A stretch of DNA of 64,000 nucleotides from Providencia vermicola (lineage in GTDB: Bacteria; Pseudomonadota; Gammaproteobacteria; Enterobacterales; Enterobacteriaceae), in contig NZ_JAGSPI010000002.1 in the NCBI RefSeq assembly GCF_020381325.1, positions 1 through 64,000 of the forward strand, given 5' to 3'. The position numbers and the translations under genes were made by a program. The notes under the pieces are model-generated. The model searched no databases and was not told where the DNA came from. It saw only the letters and a list, made by a program, of their open reading frames with translations. Each line of letters starts with the position of its first letter. Position 1 is the stretch's first letter. This document shows, one piece after another, positions 10,478 to 21,118 of this stretch.

Positions 10478-10822
10478 TTAACGGTTTAATTTTTCATGTA
10501 GCTCAATTAATTCAGTAATCAATTCGCGAGCTAGCATGGCATTCATTAAATGATCTTGAGCATGAACAAGGACTAAACTAACTTTAATTCTGCCCTCCCC
10601 CATGTCGCTTTCAATGAGCTGAGTTTGTACTTTATGTGCTTCATTCAAAGAAGAGTGGGATTGCTCCATTAAACTTTTGGCCGTGGCGAAGTCGCCCTCT
10701 TTAGCCTTTCTTAATGCGGTATAAGCTAAACTTCTCGCTTGACCTGCATTAATAATTAAACCCATGACAACTTCTTCTAATTCATTAGTTTCATCTTCTT
10801 GAATATCATCGAGTTCAAACAT
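10478..10822 (-). CDS. chbA: PTS chitobiose-specific IIA component
   Basis: Receives phosphate from HPr and passes it to ChbB. 114 residues, all-helical lactose/cellobiose IIA fold. The phosphorylated residue corresponds to His87 in VLVHAQDH (His89 in E. coli). The acidic N-terminal tail is typical of the family. Third gene of the operon, 44 nt after chbC and 12 nt before chbR. Confidence 0.96.
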   Translation of the reverse strand: MFELDDIQEDETNELEEVVMGLIINAGQARSLAYTALRKAKEGDFATAKSLMEQSHSSLNEAHKVQTQLIESDMGEGRIKVSLVLVHAQDHLMNAMLARELITELIELHEKLNR

Positions 10823-10866
10823 ATTTTTATCTCTACTTAAATGGGAGGAGCAAGCTCCTCCGTTTT

Positions 10867-12228
10867 TTAAAACTTCAGTGCATTAGCAATATCTTCTTCG
10901 CTTTCTTCTTCATCTATCGTGTTTTGGGCTTTATTCGAAATCACCACAAATGGTAGATAAACCAGAACAGCAACACCAAGGTTAAATAAAGCAAGTAGTA
11001 AGGCGGCAATACTTCCATTGGTGTTAAAGAAGGCAGCTAAGCCTGTTGGCATTGTCCACGGTGCAATATTGGTCACTGGTGGGATAATCCCTAAAGAATA
11101 CGCTGCTACCATTATTCCAGCCAATAAAGGCTGAATCAGAATAAATGGAATAAACATAACTGGGTTCATGATGATAGGTAATCCAAAAATAATTGGCTCA
11201 TTTATTTGGAAAATACCCGCTGGTAACGCTAATTTTGCGACTTGGCGGTGATCTGCACGACGTGAAGCAATAAAGATAGCAATGATCAGCCCTAATGTTG
11301 CCCCTGTTCCGCCTAAGAAGACGTAGGAATCAAGCATTGGTTTTGCCCACATATGGAAAGATTTACCCGCAGCAATTGCCGCATCGACCGAACCATACTC
11401 CGCATATAATGAGACGTTTTCCAGTGCCCATGGCGTCATAATCCCACTATCTAAGGCCGTCAAGGCAAGTGAACCGTGAATACCGAAGAACCACAGCAAT
11501 GACGTAAATACCACATAAGCCCAACCAACGACATTCCCCATTGATGCGAGAGGAGTCGACACCGTATCCATAATAATCTGGTGGAAATTTGTACTAATGC
11601 CGCTAGAAAGCGCCCATGACACAATCCCCATTATTGATAAGATAATAAAACCAGGAATAAGTGCAGAGAATGAACGGGAAACAGATGGAGGTACGCTATC
11701 AGGTAATTTAATCACCCAGTTACGACGTACAATAAATGCAAACATTTCGGCAACCACTAACCCCAAAATAATACCCGAAATGATATTTGCCCCACCCAAC
11801 CAATTCGCGCCAACAGCATAAGCACCATTCACTTCGTAAGGTGTCACCGTCATAAAAGCAGCAACAGCCAGTAGACCTGCGGCTAATGGGTCAACTTTTC
11901 GCTCTTCAGCTAATGCCATCGAGATAAAAAAGGGCGCCATGAGGGACATAATACCTAGTGTCCCGTTATACACATTCCCCCCTATCGCTTTAAATCCATT
12001 TAAAGTTTCAATTGTCGATGGTTCTAATCTCACACCCAATGAGTAGAAGAACGACCCAGCATCAAAGCTTAAAAACACATTATTAATTAATACAAACATT
12101 GCCCCGACTAATGTCAGCGGCATAATACGAATAAAACCATTCTTTATTGCATTAACGTGAGGTTGCTTTCCCAATCTAACTGCGAAGGGCAGAAGCACCT
12201 TTTCAAGCGAAGTGATAACAAGACTCAT
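10867..12228 (-). CDS. chbC: PTS chitobiose-specific IIC permease
   Basis: Inner-membrane channel that imports chitobiose, cellobiose and related disaccharides with phosphorylation. 453 residues from the ATG preceded by GAGGGTA; the frame continues upstream but the extra ~18 residues are not conserved. Multiple transmembrane segments; family sequences [19 protein letters not shown] near the N terminus and [17 protein letters not shown] around residue 335. The C-terminal tail is acidic and nearly identical to E. coli ChbC. Confidence 0.96.
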   Translation of the reverse strand: MSLVITSLEKVLLPFAVRLGKQPHVNAIKNGFIRIMPLTLVGAMFVLINNVFLSFDAGSFFYSLGVRLEPSTIETLNGFKAIGGNVYNGTLGIMSLMAPFFISMALAEERKVDPLAAGLLAVAAFMTVTPYEVNGAYAVGANWLGGANIISGIILGLVVAEMFAFIVRRNWVIKLPDSVPPSVSRSFSALIPGFIILSIMGIVSWALSSGISTNFHQIIMDTVSTPLASMGNVVGWAYVVFTSLLWFFGIHGSLALTALDSGIMTPWALENVSLYAEYGSVDAAIAAGKSFHMWAKPMLDSYVFLGGTGATLGLIIAIFIASRRADHRQVAKLALPAGIFQINEPIIFGLPIIMNPVMFIPFILIQPLLAGIMVAAYSLGIIPPVTNIAPWTMPTGLAAFFNTNGSIAALLLALFNLGVAVLVYLPFVVISNKAQNTIDEEESEEDIANALKF

Positions 12229-12336
12229 AAAAATACCCTCGATTTTTTGAGTGTGCTCCATTCTGATTAGGCTAATCTGCAATAAATAGCACTAAGATTG
12301 ATGGAGTTATTATTGAGTAGGGGTAGCTCTCTAATG

Positions 12337-12657
12337 TTAATTTGCTGTATGTTTTTTTATGCTTGCAACGGCTGCTTTTAATACCCCAAGTCCATCCACT
12401 TTGCCGTATAACAATGAATCAATCACCTCGACAGGCTTATTGGGTAGTATTTTTTGAATATCCGTTAACATCCAAGCAATTTGAGGGCCGAGTAAAACTA
12501 AATCTGCGTCAACACCTTTCTCATTCGCTAAACTTTCAGGGAAAGCCTCTATGTTGACAGGTACATCATATTTTTCTGCTTGTTGCCTCATTTTGTTAAC
12601 TAACAATGAAGTAGACATGCCAGCAGAACAAAATAAATAGATATTTTTCTTCTTCAT
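12337..12657 (-). CDS. chbB: PTS chitobiose-specific IIB component
   Basis: Transfers phosphate from ChbA to the incoming sugar. 106 residues; phospho-accepting Cys10 in the P-loop-like [10 protein letters not shown]. First gene of the chb operon. AAGGA lies just upstream of the ATG. Confidence 0.96.
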   Translation of the reverse strand: MKKKNIYLFCSAGMSTSLLVNKMRQQAEKYDVPVNIEAFPESLANEKGVDADLVLLGPQIAWMLTDIQKILPNKPVEVIDSLLYGKVDGLGVLKAAVASIKKHTAN

Positions 12658-12980
12658 TCCTTATCCTTTGATTTGTTCTATTTTTTAGTTACCGCTTAGA
12701 TTTATAAGTTTTTTTACAGACTTACGGCTTTTCTTAAATCAACAAACTAAAAATTAAAATTATTTCTAGTTGAATGGAGTATACGGACTTCCCTTAGTTT
12801 ACGATATTTCATTGTTATCAAAAATTGTCTCTGATTGACCAACTGCTATGATAACCCTCACAAAATAAGCAAATATTTTGCGACAATAAAAAAGTTATAC
12901 TGATATCAAAAAAAGGAATGCTTGAAGGAGTACAGATATAGATAAGGTGTTTTTCTATTGATATTTTAAGACGTTAAATA
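12658..12980 (-). promoter_or_regulatory. chb operon control region with CRP-like site
   Basis: Non-coding region upstream of chbB. On the plus strand TATGA-TAACCC-TCACA (12847-12862) differs from the CRP palindrome TGTGA-N6-TCACA at one position. A possible -10 for chbB is TATACT on the minus strand (12778-12783); the -35 is poor, as expected for an activator-dependent promoter. A sequence near 12875-12890 (TATTTTGCGACAATAA) has some resemblance to NagC sites but I would not rely on it. ChbR sites could not be located with confidence. Confidence 0.6.
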
Positions 12981-13010
12981 AAAAAGCCCAATATTTCTAT
13001 TGAGCTTTTT
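12981..13010 (-). terminator. Terminator between nlpE and chb operon
   Basis: Stem AAAAAGCCCAATA / TATTGAGCTTTTT with one mismatch and loop TTTC; the minus-strand copy ends in a run of T. It separates nlpE transcription from the chb operon downstream. Confidence 0.8.
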
Positions 13011-13033
13011 AAGGGAGATACATGCCATCTAAA

Positions 13034-13690
13034 TTATTTGCAAGATGCCGTTTTATCAAATTTAATTTGCCCTGTTTGAACAAGTGCAGGGTCAAATTGA
13101 CCATCTTCCATTGATGGACGAACCGTATAATAGCCTTCAACTTCAACATAAACAGGTGTTCCGCCATCAACGCCTGTTTCGCTGTACGCTTTTTCTAGCT
13201 CAATACCCGAAGCAGAATATTGACGCCCTGTATCACACTCTGTAAATACTGCGGCATCCGCCATATAGCGATATTTCCCTATTTTTTTACTTGGCTGAAC
13301 ACGGTTTAACGTATAGTTCAGTTCCGTTTCAATTGGGTTACCTTCTAAATCCAGCAAAGTGACGGACTCACCATTATCGGCTTTAGCAAAAAAGGTATTC
13401 TCACCTTGCGGATTAGTAGTACGGAGCTTATTACCTTCAAGGTTCCATTTGCCTGCTTCATGGAAGCCGCTGTTGCCGTCTTTTGTTCCCAAGTAAATCA
13501 ATTGTTCTACATAACTACCATCTTGGTTAACTAACAATGTTGCTTCAATGCCTGAGCAATCTGCACAAGGTAATACCCCAGTATAGACCTGATCAACTGG
13601 CGTTTTATTGGTATTTTGCGCACTACTTTGGCAGCCTGCTAATGCCACTGTACCAACCGTCATTAAGACTAATAATAGTGATTTTTTCAT
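13034..13690 (-). CDS. nlpE: Surface-sensing/copper-related lipoprotein NlpE
   Basis: Outer-membrane lipoprotein that activates the Cpx envelope-stress response on surface contact, lipoprotein-sorting failure or redox defects (E. coli). 218 residues; start chosen at MKKSLL, preceded by GGGAA. Lipobox ALAGC, Cys20 lipidated. N-terminal domain contains CADC (Cys42/Cys45); the C-terminal domain has a Cys in FTEC and another two residues from the end (Cys217), matching the second disulfide. It is the full-length two-domain form. The E. coli neighbours yaeQ/arfB are absent here. Confidence 0.92.
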   Translation of the reverse strand: MKKSLLLVLMTVGTVALAGCQSSAQNTNKTPVDQVYTGVLPCADCSGIEATLLVNQDGSYVEQLIYLGTKDGNSGFHEAGKWNLEGNKLRTTNPQGENTFFAKADNGESVTLLDLEGNPIETELNYTLNRVQPSKKIGKYRYMADAAVFTECDTGRQYSASGIELEKAYSETGVDGGTPVYVEVEGYYTVRPSMEDGQFDPALVQTGQIKFDKTASCK

Positions 13691-13926
13691 GATAATTCCC
13701 TTGAAATCATTCGTTTTTAACTCGTTTACCAATATTAATCATCATAGCATCTCAAGCCATAAAAGAATGGAAACAGTAACATAATTCAGACATAACTGAT
13801 AAAAAAATACCACGCATTAATTGGATGAATAAGAATTATCTTTTTCATCCAGTAGCGATTATAGTTATTAAAATTACTATGCTATTATCGTACTAAGCAT
13901 TTTTTTGCTTGATACAACATGTTCAA

Positions 13927-13954
13927 GGCGGCAATAACCGCCACTAACACAGTG
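13927..13954 (+). promoter_or_regulatory. Paired hairpins in the rof leader
   Basis: Two small consecutive stems just before the rof Shine-Dalgarno: GGCGG/CCGCC with loop CAATAA and CACT/AGTG with loop AACAC. They end 10 nt before the ATG, and GAGGG follows. A role in controlling rof translation is only inference. Confidence 0.4.
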
Positions 13955-13964
13955 GTGAGGGAAT

Positions 13965-14228
13965 ATGTCTACAGATACTGAATATCAACCTATCAATTGT
14001 GATGATTACGAATATCTAGAAATTGCATGCCAACGTCAGTTGAAGTTGCAAATAAAACTTAATGACGGCGAGAATATTGAAGGGCAAGCCAGTGATTTGC
14101 TCCTACGAAAAAAAGTCGAGTACCTGATTGTTGAAACACATGAAGGAACCAAGGAGCTACGACTGGATTGCATTAATTCCTTCAGTCATCCTGAAATCGG
14201 CACAATTGTTGTCGACCACTCCCACTAA
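13965..14228 (+). CDS. rof: Rho-binding antiterminator Rof
   Basis: Rof (YaeO) binds Rho and blocks its loading on RNA. 87 residues, Sm-like fold; conserved NCDDYEYLEIAC near the N terminus and ELRLDCINSFSHPEIGTIVV in the C-terminal half. GAGGG lies 5 nt before the ATG. Divergent from nlpE and convergent with tilS. The small yaeP frame that overlaps rof upstream in E. coli is not seen. Confidence 0.93.
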   Translation: MSTDTEYQPINCDDYEYLEIACQRQLKLQIKLNDGENIEGQASDLLLRKKVEYLIVETHEGTKELRLDCINSFSHPEIGTIVVDHSH

Positions 14229-14252
14229 TACTCACAATTTGAGTTCTTCTTA

Positions 14253-14286
14253 CCCCTTATGATGGTCACAGTCATAAGGGGTTTCT
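14253..14286 (+). terminator. Terminator between rof and tilS
   Basis: Perfect stem CCCCTTATGA / TCATAAGGGG with a 9-nt loop, then TTTCTTATT. Serves rof and may also serve convergent tilS. Confidence 0.8.
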
Positions 14287-14288
14287 TA

Positions 14289-15641
14289 TTATAAAGCTAA
14301 CTGAAATCTCGATTCCTGCTGCCAATCTATTGCAATCCCCAATAATTCATCATTCATTAACCCTTCTGGTGTGATAAAACAACCCACTGCCGTAATCAGT
14401 TGGTCATTGTAATAAATCAGTGGGATACGCTCCCGCATCCATGGCGCAATGCCCAATTCCTGCCATATTTTTTTACTGCTTCTTGAACGGTGCCGCCCCA
14501 CAATATTAAGTGCGCCTTGCAAACCAAAACGCACAGTCACTTTTTCATCTGGCTCCGGAGGGCGAATTTGCCCTTGCCCATCCATAACCTGTAGTCGCCC
14601 AAGTGATTCAGGTAGTTCAAACGAAGCGGGATATGACCACGCATATTGCTGCCCCACCAAGTTTTCAATACGTGGAACTATCCACAATACACCTTGGTAA
14701 CGGCGAACTTCAACCTGCCCTAGACGGCAAACAGGTTCAGCATCTTGTCTGGCAAGCGCCACTTCTTGCCAAATACGCTCTAACTGGTTAAATGGCGGCA
14801 TCGGGAGTTGATGCAACCCAATCCAGCGGCGGATCAACGCGTTACGTTTCGCCGAAGAACAGTGCTGTAATTCATCAATAAATAAACCACCTCGGTAATC
14901 AATCATACCTTCAAGCGTTTCTTGCAATAACTCATCCAGCAAGGATTCTTGCTCCGCACATAGCAATGCACTACGAGCAATAGCATTGGACATATGCGGC
15001 CAACGAGCAGTTAAACGGGGTAAAATATGCAGCCGAAGGAAATTGCGGTCATAACGATCATCTTGGTTGCTATCATCCTCCACCCAAGGTAACTGCTGCT
15101 CTTGCATGTATGCTTCTAAATCAATACGGGCGACGGTTAATAATGGGCGCAACAATTGTGTTTGCCCTTGTGGCGTAACAAAGGGCAGAGATTCAGGCAT
15201 TGATGATAACCCCGCAGGACCACTTCCACGTTTTAAAGCTAATAAAAATGTTTCTGCTTGGTCATCCAAATGCTGAGCAGTCACCAACACTTCATCAACA
15301 TCAAGTTCTTCACGGTAAGCCTGATAACGAGCATCTCGCGCAGCGGCCTCAATACCTTTTTCACTAGGATCAATGAAAACAGGGCGGCAAACAAAGGGAA
15401 CCTCCCATTGTTGGCATAGCTGCGCACAATGCTGCGCCCACGCATTTGCCTTAGTATTTAGGCCATGGTGGACATGGATAGCGCGAATACTTAATGATGA
15501 GTCATTATTTTTCTTGAGCTGACAAAGGGCATGTAACAAGACTGTTGAGTCAATTCCACCACTAAACCCAACGAGTATTTTTTTATAATCACCAATTTTT
15601 TCACGTACTCGCTCAATGACCATGGATGATATCTGTTCCAT
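14289..15641 (-). CDS. tilS: tRNA(Ile)-lysidine synthetase
   Basis: Converts C34 of tRNA-Ile(CAU) to lysidine so that it reads AUA; essential in most bacteria. 450 residues (E. coli 432). PP-loop SGGIDS at 27-32 for ATP, followed by the HHG and the AARDARY stretch of the N-terminal domain, then the C-terminal tRNA-binding domains (SSKKIWQELGIAPWMRERIPLIY). Starts 17 nt after the EamA permease gene and is probably cotranscribed with it. Confidence 0.95.
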   Translation of the reverse strand: MEQISSMVIERVREKIGDYKKILVGFSGGIDSTVLLHALCQLKKNNDSSLSIRAIHVHHGLNTKANAWAQHCAQLCQQWEVPFVCRPVFIDPSEKGIEAAARDARYQAYREELDVDEVLVTAQHLDDQAETFLLALKRGSGPAGLSSMPESLPFVTPQGQTQLLRPLLTVARIDLEAYMQEQQLPWVEDDSNQDDRYDRNFLRLHILPRLTARWPHMSNAIARSALLCAEQESLLDELLQETLEGMIDYRGGLFIDELQHCSSAKRNALIRRWIGLHQLPMPPFNQLERIWQEVALARQDAEPVCRLGQVEVRRYQGVLWIVPRIENLVGQQYAWSYPASFELPESLGRLQVMDGQGQIRPPEPDEKVTVRFGLQGALNIVGRHRSRSSKKIWQELGIAPWMRERIPLIYYNDQLITAVGCFITPEGLMNDELLGIAIDWQQESRFQLAL

Positions 15642-15658
15642 TCATTCGCCCTTTTTAG

Positions 15659-16549
15659 CTATTGCTGATTGCGGCGTTTTGCACCAACACATAAAACACC
15701 TGAAATAATCACTAACATAACCCCAATAATATACGCGATTTCAAATGGGTCACTTAAAAGTAAAACTAACCACAACACAGATAATACAGGGGATAAAAAT
15801 ACCACTGAGGCAATTTTTGTTGAATTCCCTGTATTCATTGCTTTAAACCACAAGATATAAGACACACCATTAATGAGTACCCCATTAATCAGCGTCGGCC
15901 AAAATGTACCTTGGGACGGCAACTGCATTTCACTAAATGACAACAGGAGAACCAATGAAGTCAATGTCGAGAAGATAAATAACCAGACTGTACTAATATA
16001 CGGATCAATAGAATATTGGCGTGAAAATACTGACATTAAAGCAAAGCAAAATGCACCACTAAACACTAACAATAATGCTATTGGGTTATCCACATGCAAT
16101 TGGGTGATTTGCCCTTTAGTAAACGTGATAATAACGGCAATAAAACCAACTACAACCCCCACAATTTGCCGCCCCGACAATCTATCTTTTAATAATATTA
16201 CCGATAAAAGAATAATAATGAGTGGCCAGCTATATTGGATCACCAAAACGGCGATACCATTTTCTATGGAATAACCGTAGTACAATAACAAATAGAAAAG
16301 GCAATCAAGAAATCCAAGAACAAAGACTTTGCCTAAAATATTTCTAGGTAAAATCAACAATTTGGCAGGCGTATAGCCTGATGCCAGTGCCACCGCGATA
16401 ACGGCAATGACCGAAATGAGATTTGACCAAAATAGAAATTGGAAACTATCCATCCCGTCTTGCCCAAAGCGTGAAACTATTGGGATAAAGCTCCAAATCA
16501 ATACGCAAGAAAAAGCATAAATTAAATAATTATATTGTCGCACTGCCAT
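15659..16549 (-). CDS. EamA/DMT-family transporter
   Basis: Predicted inner-membrane permease of the drug/metabolite transporter superfamily, 296 residues, about ten hydrophobic segments arranged as two EamA repeats (roughly 8-140 and 155-288). A positively charged C terminus (GAKRRNQQ) fits the inside. Substrate cannot be told from sequence. It occupies the tilS-accA gap where E. coli has yaeR and ldcC, and lies 17 nt upstream of tilS on the same strand. Confidence 0.85.
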   Translation of the reverse strand: MAVRQYNYLIYAFSCVLIWSFIPIVSRFGQDGMDSFQFLFWSNLISVIAVIAVALASGYTPAKLLILPRNILGKVFVLGFLDCLFYLLLYYGYSIENGIAVLVIQYSWPLIIILLSVILLKDRLSGRQIVGVVVGFIAVIITFTKGQITQLHVDNPIALLLVFSGAFCFALMSVFSRQYSIDPYISTVWLFIFSTLTSLVLLLSFSEMQLPSQGTFWPTLINGVLINGVSYILWFKAMNTGNSTKIASVVFLSPVLSVLWLVLLLSDPFEIAYIIGVMLVIISGVLCVGAKRRNQQ

Positions 16550-16596
16550 ACCTATTTTTTATTATTCGTTGTGAGTATTGATAATGTTCAATAAAA

Positions 16597-16632
16597 AACG
16601 GGAGTTAGCAAAAGCGAACTCCCGTTTTATCT
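16597..16632 (-). terminator. Terminator after accA
   Basis: Stem AACGGGAGTT / AACTCCCGTT with T run on the minus strand (A-run at 16593-16598) and TTTTAT on the plus strand. It separates accA from the EamA-tilS unit. Confidence 0.85.
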
Positions 16633-16652
16633 AATATAGGATTTGCTAGAAA

Positions 16653-17612
16653 TTAGCAATAACCATATTCCATCAAGCGCTGATAACGACGGTCTTTTAA
16701 TGCATCCGCATCTAAAATTTCCAGCTCGTTAAGGTCTTCAATGATACGTGCTTTTAGATGTGCGGCTATTTCATCGTAGTTACGATGTGCACCACCTAAA
16801 GGCTCAGAAATAACGTTATCAATCAGTTTTAGTTCTTTCAGGCGCGGTGCTGTAATTCCCATCGCTTCAGCCGCCAATGGGGCTTTGTCTGCGCTTTTCC
16901 ACAGAATGGATGCACAACCTTCAGGTGAAATAACGGAATAAGTGCTGTATTGCAGCATGTTCACTTTATCACCCACACCAATGGCTAACGCACCACCAGA
17001 ACCGCCTTCACCAATGACAGTACAAATTACTGGTACAGATAAACGTGACATTTCACGCAAGTTACGTGCTATCGCTTCTGATTGACCACGCTCTTCTGCA
17101 CCAACACCTGGGTAGGCCCCTGGAGTATCAATGAAAGTGATAATAGGCAGATTAAAACGCTCAGCCAGTTCCATCAGGCGCAGCGCCTTACGGTAACCTT
17201 CAGGGGCTGGCATACCAAAATTACGACGGATTTTTTCTTTCGTTTCACGCCCTTTTTGGTGCCCGATAATCATCACTGGACGCCCCTCTAAACGCGCCAA
17301 ACCACCGACAATGGCTTTGTCGTCAGCATAAGCACGGTCACCCGCTAATTCTTGGAAGTCCGTGAAAATGCGAGAAATGTAGTCCAGTGTATAAGGACGA
17401 CGAGGATGACGAGCGAGTTTAGCAATTTGCCAAGCACCCAGATCAGAGAAAATTTTACGTGTCAGTTCAACACTTTTTTCACGTAAACGAGCAACCTCTT
17501 CATCAAGGTTGACCTCTAAGTTGTTATCTTGACGGCTTACGGCTTTTAGAGAATCAATTTTTGCCTCTAATTCCGCAATTGGCTGTTCAAAATCAAGAAA
17601 ATCCAGACTCAT
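16653..17612 (-). CDS. accA: Acetyl-CoA carboxylase carboxyltransferase, alpha subunit
   Basis: With AccD transfers the carboxyl group from biotin to acetyl-CoA, the first committed step of fatty-acid synthesis. 319 residues, identical in length to E. coli. Crotonase-like fold; the [15 protein letters not shown] segment around residue 200 forms the acyl-CoA oxyanion pocket. Last gene of the dnaE transcription unit, 12 nt after dnaE. Confidence 0.97.
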   Translation of the reverse strand: MSLDFLDFEQPIAELEAKIDSLKAVSRQDNNLEVNLDEEVARLREKSVELTRKIFSDLGAWQIAKLARHPRRPYTLDYISRIFTDFQELAGDRAYADDKAIVGGLARLEGRPVMIIGHQKGRETKEKIRRNFGMPAPEGYRKALRLMELAERFNLPIITFIDTPGAYPGVGAEERGQSEAIARNLREMSRLSVPVICTVIGEGGSGGALAIGVGDKVNMLQYSTYSVISPEGCASILWKSADKAPLAAEAMGITAPRLKELKLIDNVISEPLGGAHRNYDEIAAHLKARIIEDLNELEILDADALKDRRYQRLMEYGYC

Positions 17613-17624
17613 AATATTCCTATT

Positions 17625-20600
17625 TTAGTCAAATTCTAATTCTACCTGCTCACTACCCAGCAGAGTTCGAAGATCGTTCAGAAGGGGATCCACGGGTGTC
17701 ACACGCCAAACAACGCCAAATTTAAGCTTGGCTCTGGCATCGTCCTTCTGGTAATACAGATGAACCGGGATAGTGCCCGAACGGTGAGGTTCAAGCGCAC
17801 TGCGCAACCGGTTCAGTAATTGATCGTTAATTTGTTTATCTGACAGTGAAATCGCAAGTCCGCGTGCATATTTCTCCCTTGCCTCACTAATGTCCATTAA
17901 CTCACGTACTGTCATTTTATTACCACCATTGAAATCATCAAAGCTGACCTGACCGGTGGCTATCAGGATATTGTCTTTTTCCAACATATGTTGGTATTTA
18001 TCAAGTGCATCTGAAAATAGCATAATATCCAGACGACCGGAACGATCATCAAGCGTGCAGATACCTATTCTATTCCCACGCTTGGTCGTAATCACTTTAG
18101 CTGAAAGTACTAAACCTACCACAGTTGTCACTTGACCACGAGGGGTTGGGTTCACATCTTTTAATCTAAGGCCATTAGTATAGCGTTCTATTTCACTCAA
18201 GTATCGTGTTATTGGATGGCCCGTTAAATATAAGCCTAGGGTTTCCCTTTCCCCATCCAATACCACTTGTTCTGGCCATTTTGGCACGCTTGCGTACGAG
18301 CTTTCCACTTGCTCTGGCGCTTCAGCTAATACCCCAAACATATCTGCTTGGCCAATCGCTTCAGCTTTCGCATGTTGATCAGCAGCTTTAAGTGCATCCT
18401 CAAGGGAAGACATCAAAGCCGCACGGTGAGGGCCTAATCGATCAAACGCCCCTGCCATGATCAACTTTTCCATCACGCGGCGGTTAATTTTTTTAATATC
18501 AACACGGGCGCAAAGGTCAAAAATTTCTTTGAAAATCCCACCTTGTTGGCGAGCTTCGACGATGGCTTCAATTGGGCCTTCCCCTACCCCTTTGATGGCA
18601 CCGATTCCGTAAACTATCTCACCTTCGTCATTCACATGGAAGTGATAAAGCCCACTATTGATATCTGGCGGTAATACCTTCAAGCCCATTCGCCAGCATT
18701 CATCAACTAAACCAACGACTTTTTCTGTATTATCCATATCCGCGGTCATTACCGCGGCCATAAATTCAGCAGGGTAGTGTGCTTTTAACCACAGTGTTTG
18801 ATAAGAAACCAATGCATACGCTGCAGAATGCGATTTGTTAAACCCATAACCCGCAAATTTCTCTACCAAGTCGAAGATTTTCATCGACAATTCGCCGTCA
18901 ACACCGTTTTTGATTGAGCCTTCTTCAAAAACAGAGCGCTGCTTCGCCATCTCTTCTGGTTTCTTTTTACCCATAGCTCGGCGCAACATATCCGCACCAC
19001 CAAGAGTATAACCCGCAAGAACCTGCGCAATCTGCATAACTTGCTCTTGGTATAAAATAATACCATAAGTTGGCTCAAGAACAGGTTTTAACGATTCATG
19101 TTGCCATTGTACATCAGGGTATGAAATCTCTTCACGACCATGTTTTCGGTCGATAAAGTTATCTACCATGCCTGATTGCAAAGGACCAGGGCGAAATAAC
19201 GCAACCAGAGCGATCATGTCCTCAAAACAGTCAGGACGTAACCGTTTAATTAAGTCCTTCATTCCACGGGATTCTAACTGGAACACCGCCGTGGTCTCAG
19301 AACGTTGCAGCATATCAAAACTTTTTTGGTCGTGTAATGGAATCGCTGCAATATCAATTGGTTCTAAGTTTTTCTTAGCCCGACGAGCGTTAATCATCTC
19401 TAACGCCCAGTTAATGATCGTTAACGTCCGTAAACCAAGGAAGTCGAATTTCACTAACCCAGCATATTCAACGTCGTTTTTGTCGAATTGTGTAACAGGG
19501 TTATTCCCTTCTGCATCGCAATACAGTGGGGCAAAATCAGTAATTTTAGTTGGTGCGATAACCACACCACCAGCGTGTTTACCTGCGTTTCGAGTCACCC
19601 CTTCAAGTTTTCGCGCCATATCAATCAACGCTTTAACTTCTTCATCTGCTTCATAAATTTCAGGAAGCTGTGGCTCTGCTTCAAAAGCTTTTTCTAATGT
19701 CATTCCTGGGTCAGGGGGAACTAATTTAGAAATTCTATCCACAAAGCCATAAGGGTGCCCAAGGACACGCCCTACGTCACGAATAACCGCTTTTGCCGCC
19801 ATCGTACCGAAGGTAATAATTTGTGATACCGCATCACGACCATACATTTGCGCCACGTGATCAATAACTTGGTCACGTTTTTCCATACAGAAGTCGACGT
19901 CAAAGTCAGGCATTGAAACCCGTTCAGGATTCAAGAAACGCTCAAACAGTAAGTCAAATTCTAATGGATCAAGATCCGTTATTTTAAGTGCATAAGCCAC
20001 TAATGACCCCGCACCAGATCCCCTTCCAGGCCCAACAGGAACACCGTTATCTTTTGACCATTGGATAAATTCCATCACGATCAAGAAGTAACCTGGGAAG
20101 CCCATTTGGTTAATTACATTGAGTTCAATGTCCAGACGTTCATCATATTCAGGACGTTTTTCTGCACGCACTTTTTCGTCAGGGAATAAAAATTCAAGGC
20201 GTTCTTCGAGCCCTTCTTTTGACCGCATAACCAAGAAATCTTCGGTTTTCATATCCCCTGTTGGGAATTGCGGTAAGAAGTATTCACCAAGACGAATAGT
20301 TACGTTACAACGCTTAGCAATCTCTACACTGTTCTCTAATGCTTCAGGAATGTCGGCAAAAAGCTCGCACATTTCTTCTTCAGTACGTAAGTATTGCTGA
20401 GGGCTATAGTTTTTCGGCCTTTTTGGGTCGGCAAGCGTGAATCCATCATGGATGGCAACACGAATTTCGTGAGCATCAAAATCGCTGCTTTCAATAAAAC
20501 AGACGTCATTAGTCGCAACGACGGGTAAACCTTTTTTTGTCGCCAATTCGACGGCTGCATGAAGATAACTTTCTTCATCTGGGCGGCCTGTTCTCACTAA

Positions 20601-21107
20601 CTCAAGGTAATAACAACCCGGAAAATGCGTTTCATAAAATTCAAGACATTCGTCTACAAGAGCTTGATTGCCGCGCAATAGAAATTGACCGACATCCCCT
20701 TTACGCCCACCAGAGAGCAAGATAAGCCCCTCTTTGTGCTTTGCCAGCCACTCACGCTTAATCGTCGGCCCAATTGCACCATAACCTTTTTGGTAAGCTT
20801 CTGAAATCAGCAGAGTCAGGTTTTGATACCCTTCATTATTGCGAGCGAGAACGGTTAGGTGAGAGATTTCATCGCCTAATAACTCACTTTCAACATAAAA
20901 ATCAGCCCCGATGATCGGCTTGATCCCTGCACCATGAGCAGCACCATAGAATCTGACTAACCCACAAAGGTTAGTAAAATCAGTAATTGCAAAGGCAGGC
21001 ATGCCCATCGCCGCAACTTTTTTGACTAATGGGCCTGTTTTAGCGAGCCCATCAATCATGGAGTAGTCACTGTGCACACGCAAATGAATAAAACGAGGTG
21101 ATGCCAT
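17625..21107 (-). CDS. dnaE: DNA polymerase III alpha subunit
   Basis: Replicative polymerase. 1160 residues, the same as E. coli. N-terminal PHP domain ([11 protein letters not shown]), the catalytic palm with [13 protein letters not shown] near residue 400 carrying two of the three metal-binding aspartates, the [14 protein letters not shown] segment just before it, a tandem HhH and OB-fold region, and the beta-clamp-binding QADMF around residue 920. The C terminus ends QVELEFD, the tau-binding tail. Lies 11 nt after rnhB. Confidence 0.98.
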   Translation of the reverse strand: MASPRFIHLRVHSDYSMIDGLAKTGPLVKKVAAMGMPAFAITDFTNLCGLVRFYGAAHGAGIKPIIGADFYVESELLGDEISHLTVLARNNEGYQNLTLLISEAYQKGYGAIGPTIKREWLAKHKEGLILLSGGRKGDVGQFLLRGNQALVDECLEFYETHFPGCYYLELVRTGRPDEESYLHAAVELATKKGLPVVATNDVCFIESSDFDAHEIRVAIHDGFTLADPKRPKNYSPQQYLRTEEEMCELFADIPEALENSVEIAKRCNVTIRLGEYFLPQFPTGDMKTEDFLVMRSKEGLEERLEFLFPDEKVRAEKRPEYDERLDIELNVINQMGFPGYFLIVMEFIQWSKDNGVPVGPGRGSGAGSLVAYALKITDLDPLEFDLLFERFLNPERVSMPDFDVDFCMEKRDQVIDHVAQMYGRDAVSQIITFGTMAAKAVIRDVGRVLGHPYGFVDRISKLVPPDPGMTLEKAFEAEPQLPEIYEADEEVKALIDMARKLEGVTRNAGKHAGGVVIAPTKITDFAPLYCDAEGNNPVTQFDKNDVEYAGLVKFDFLGLRTLTIINWALEMINARRAKKNLEPIDIAAIPLHDQKSFDMLQRSETTAVFQLESRGMKDLIKRLRPDCFEDMIALVALFRPGPLQSGMVDNFIDRKHGREEISYPDVQWQHESLKPVLEPTYGIILYQEQVMQIAQVLAGYTLGGADMLRRAMGKKKPEEMAKQRSVFEEGSIKNGVDGELSMKIFDLVEKFAGYGFNKSHSAAYALVSYQTLWLKAHYPAEFMAAVMTADMDNTEKVVGLVDECWRMGLKVLPPDINSGLYHFHVNDEGEIVYGIGAIKGVGEGPIEAIVEARQQGGIFKEIFDLCARVDIKKINRRVMEKLIMAGAFDRLGPHRAALMSSLEDALKAADQHAKAEAIGQADMFGVLAEAPEQVESSYASVPKWPEQVVLDGERETLGLYLTGHPITRYLSEIERYTNGLRLKDVNPTPRGQVTTVVGLVLSAKVITTKRGNRIGICTLDDRSGRLDIMLFSDALDKYQHMLEKDNILIATGQVSFDDFNGGNKMTVRELMDISEAREKYARGLAISLSDKQINDQLLNRLRSALEPHRSGTIPVHLYYQKDDARAKLKFGVVWRVTPVDPLLNDLRTLLGSEQVELEFD

Positions 21108-21118
21108 CGATTAAATAC

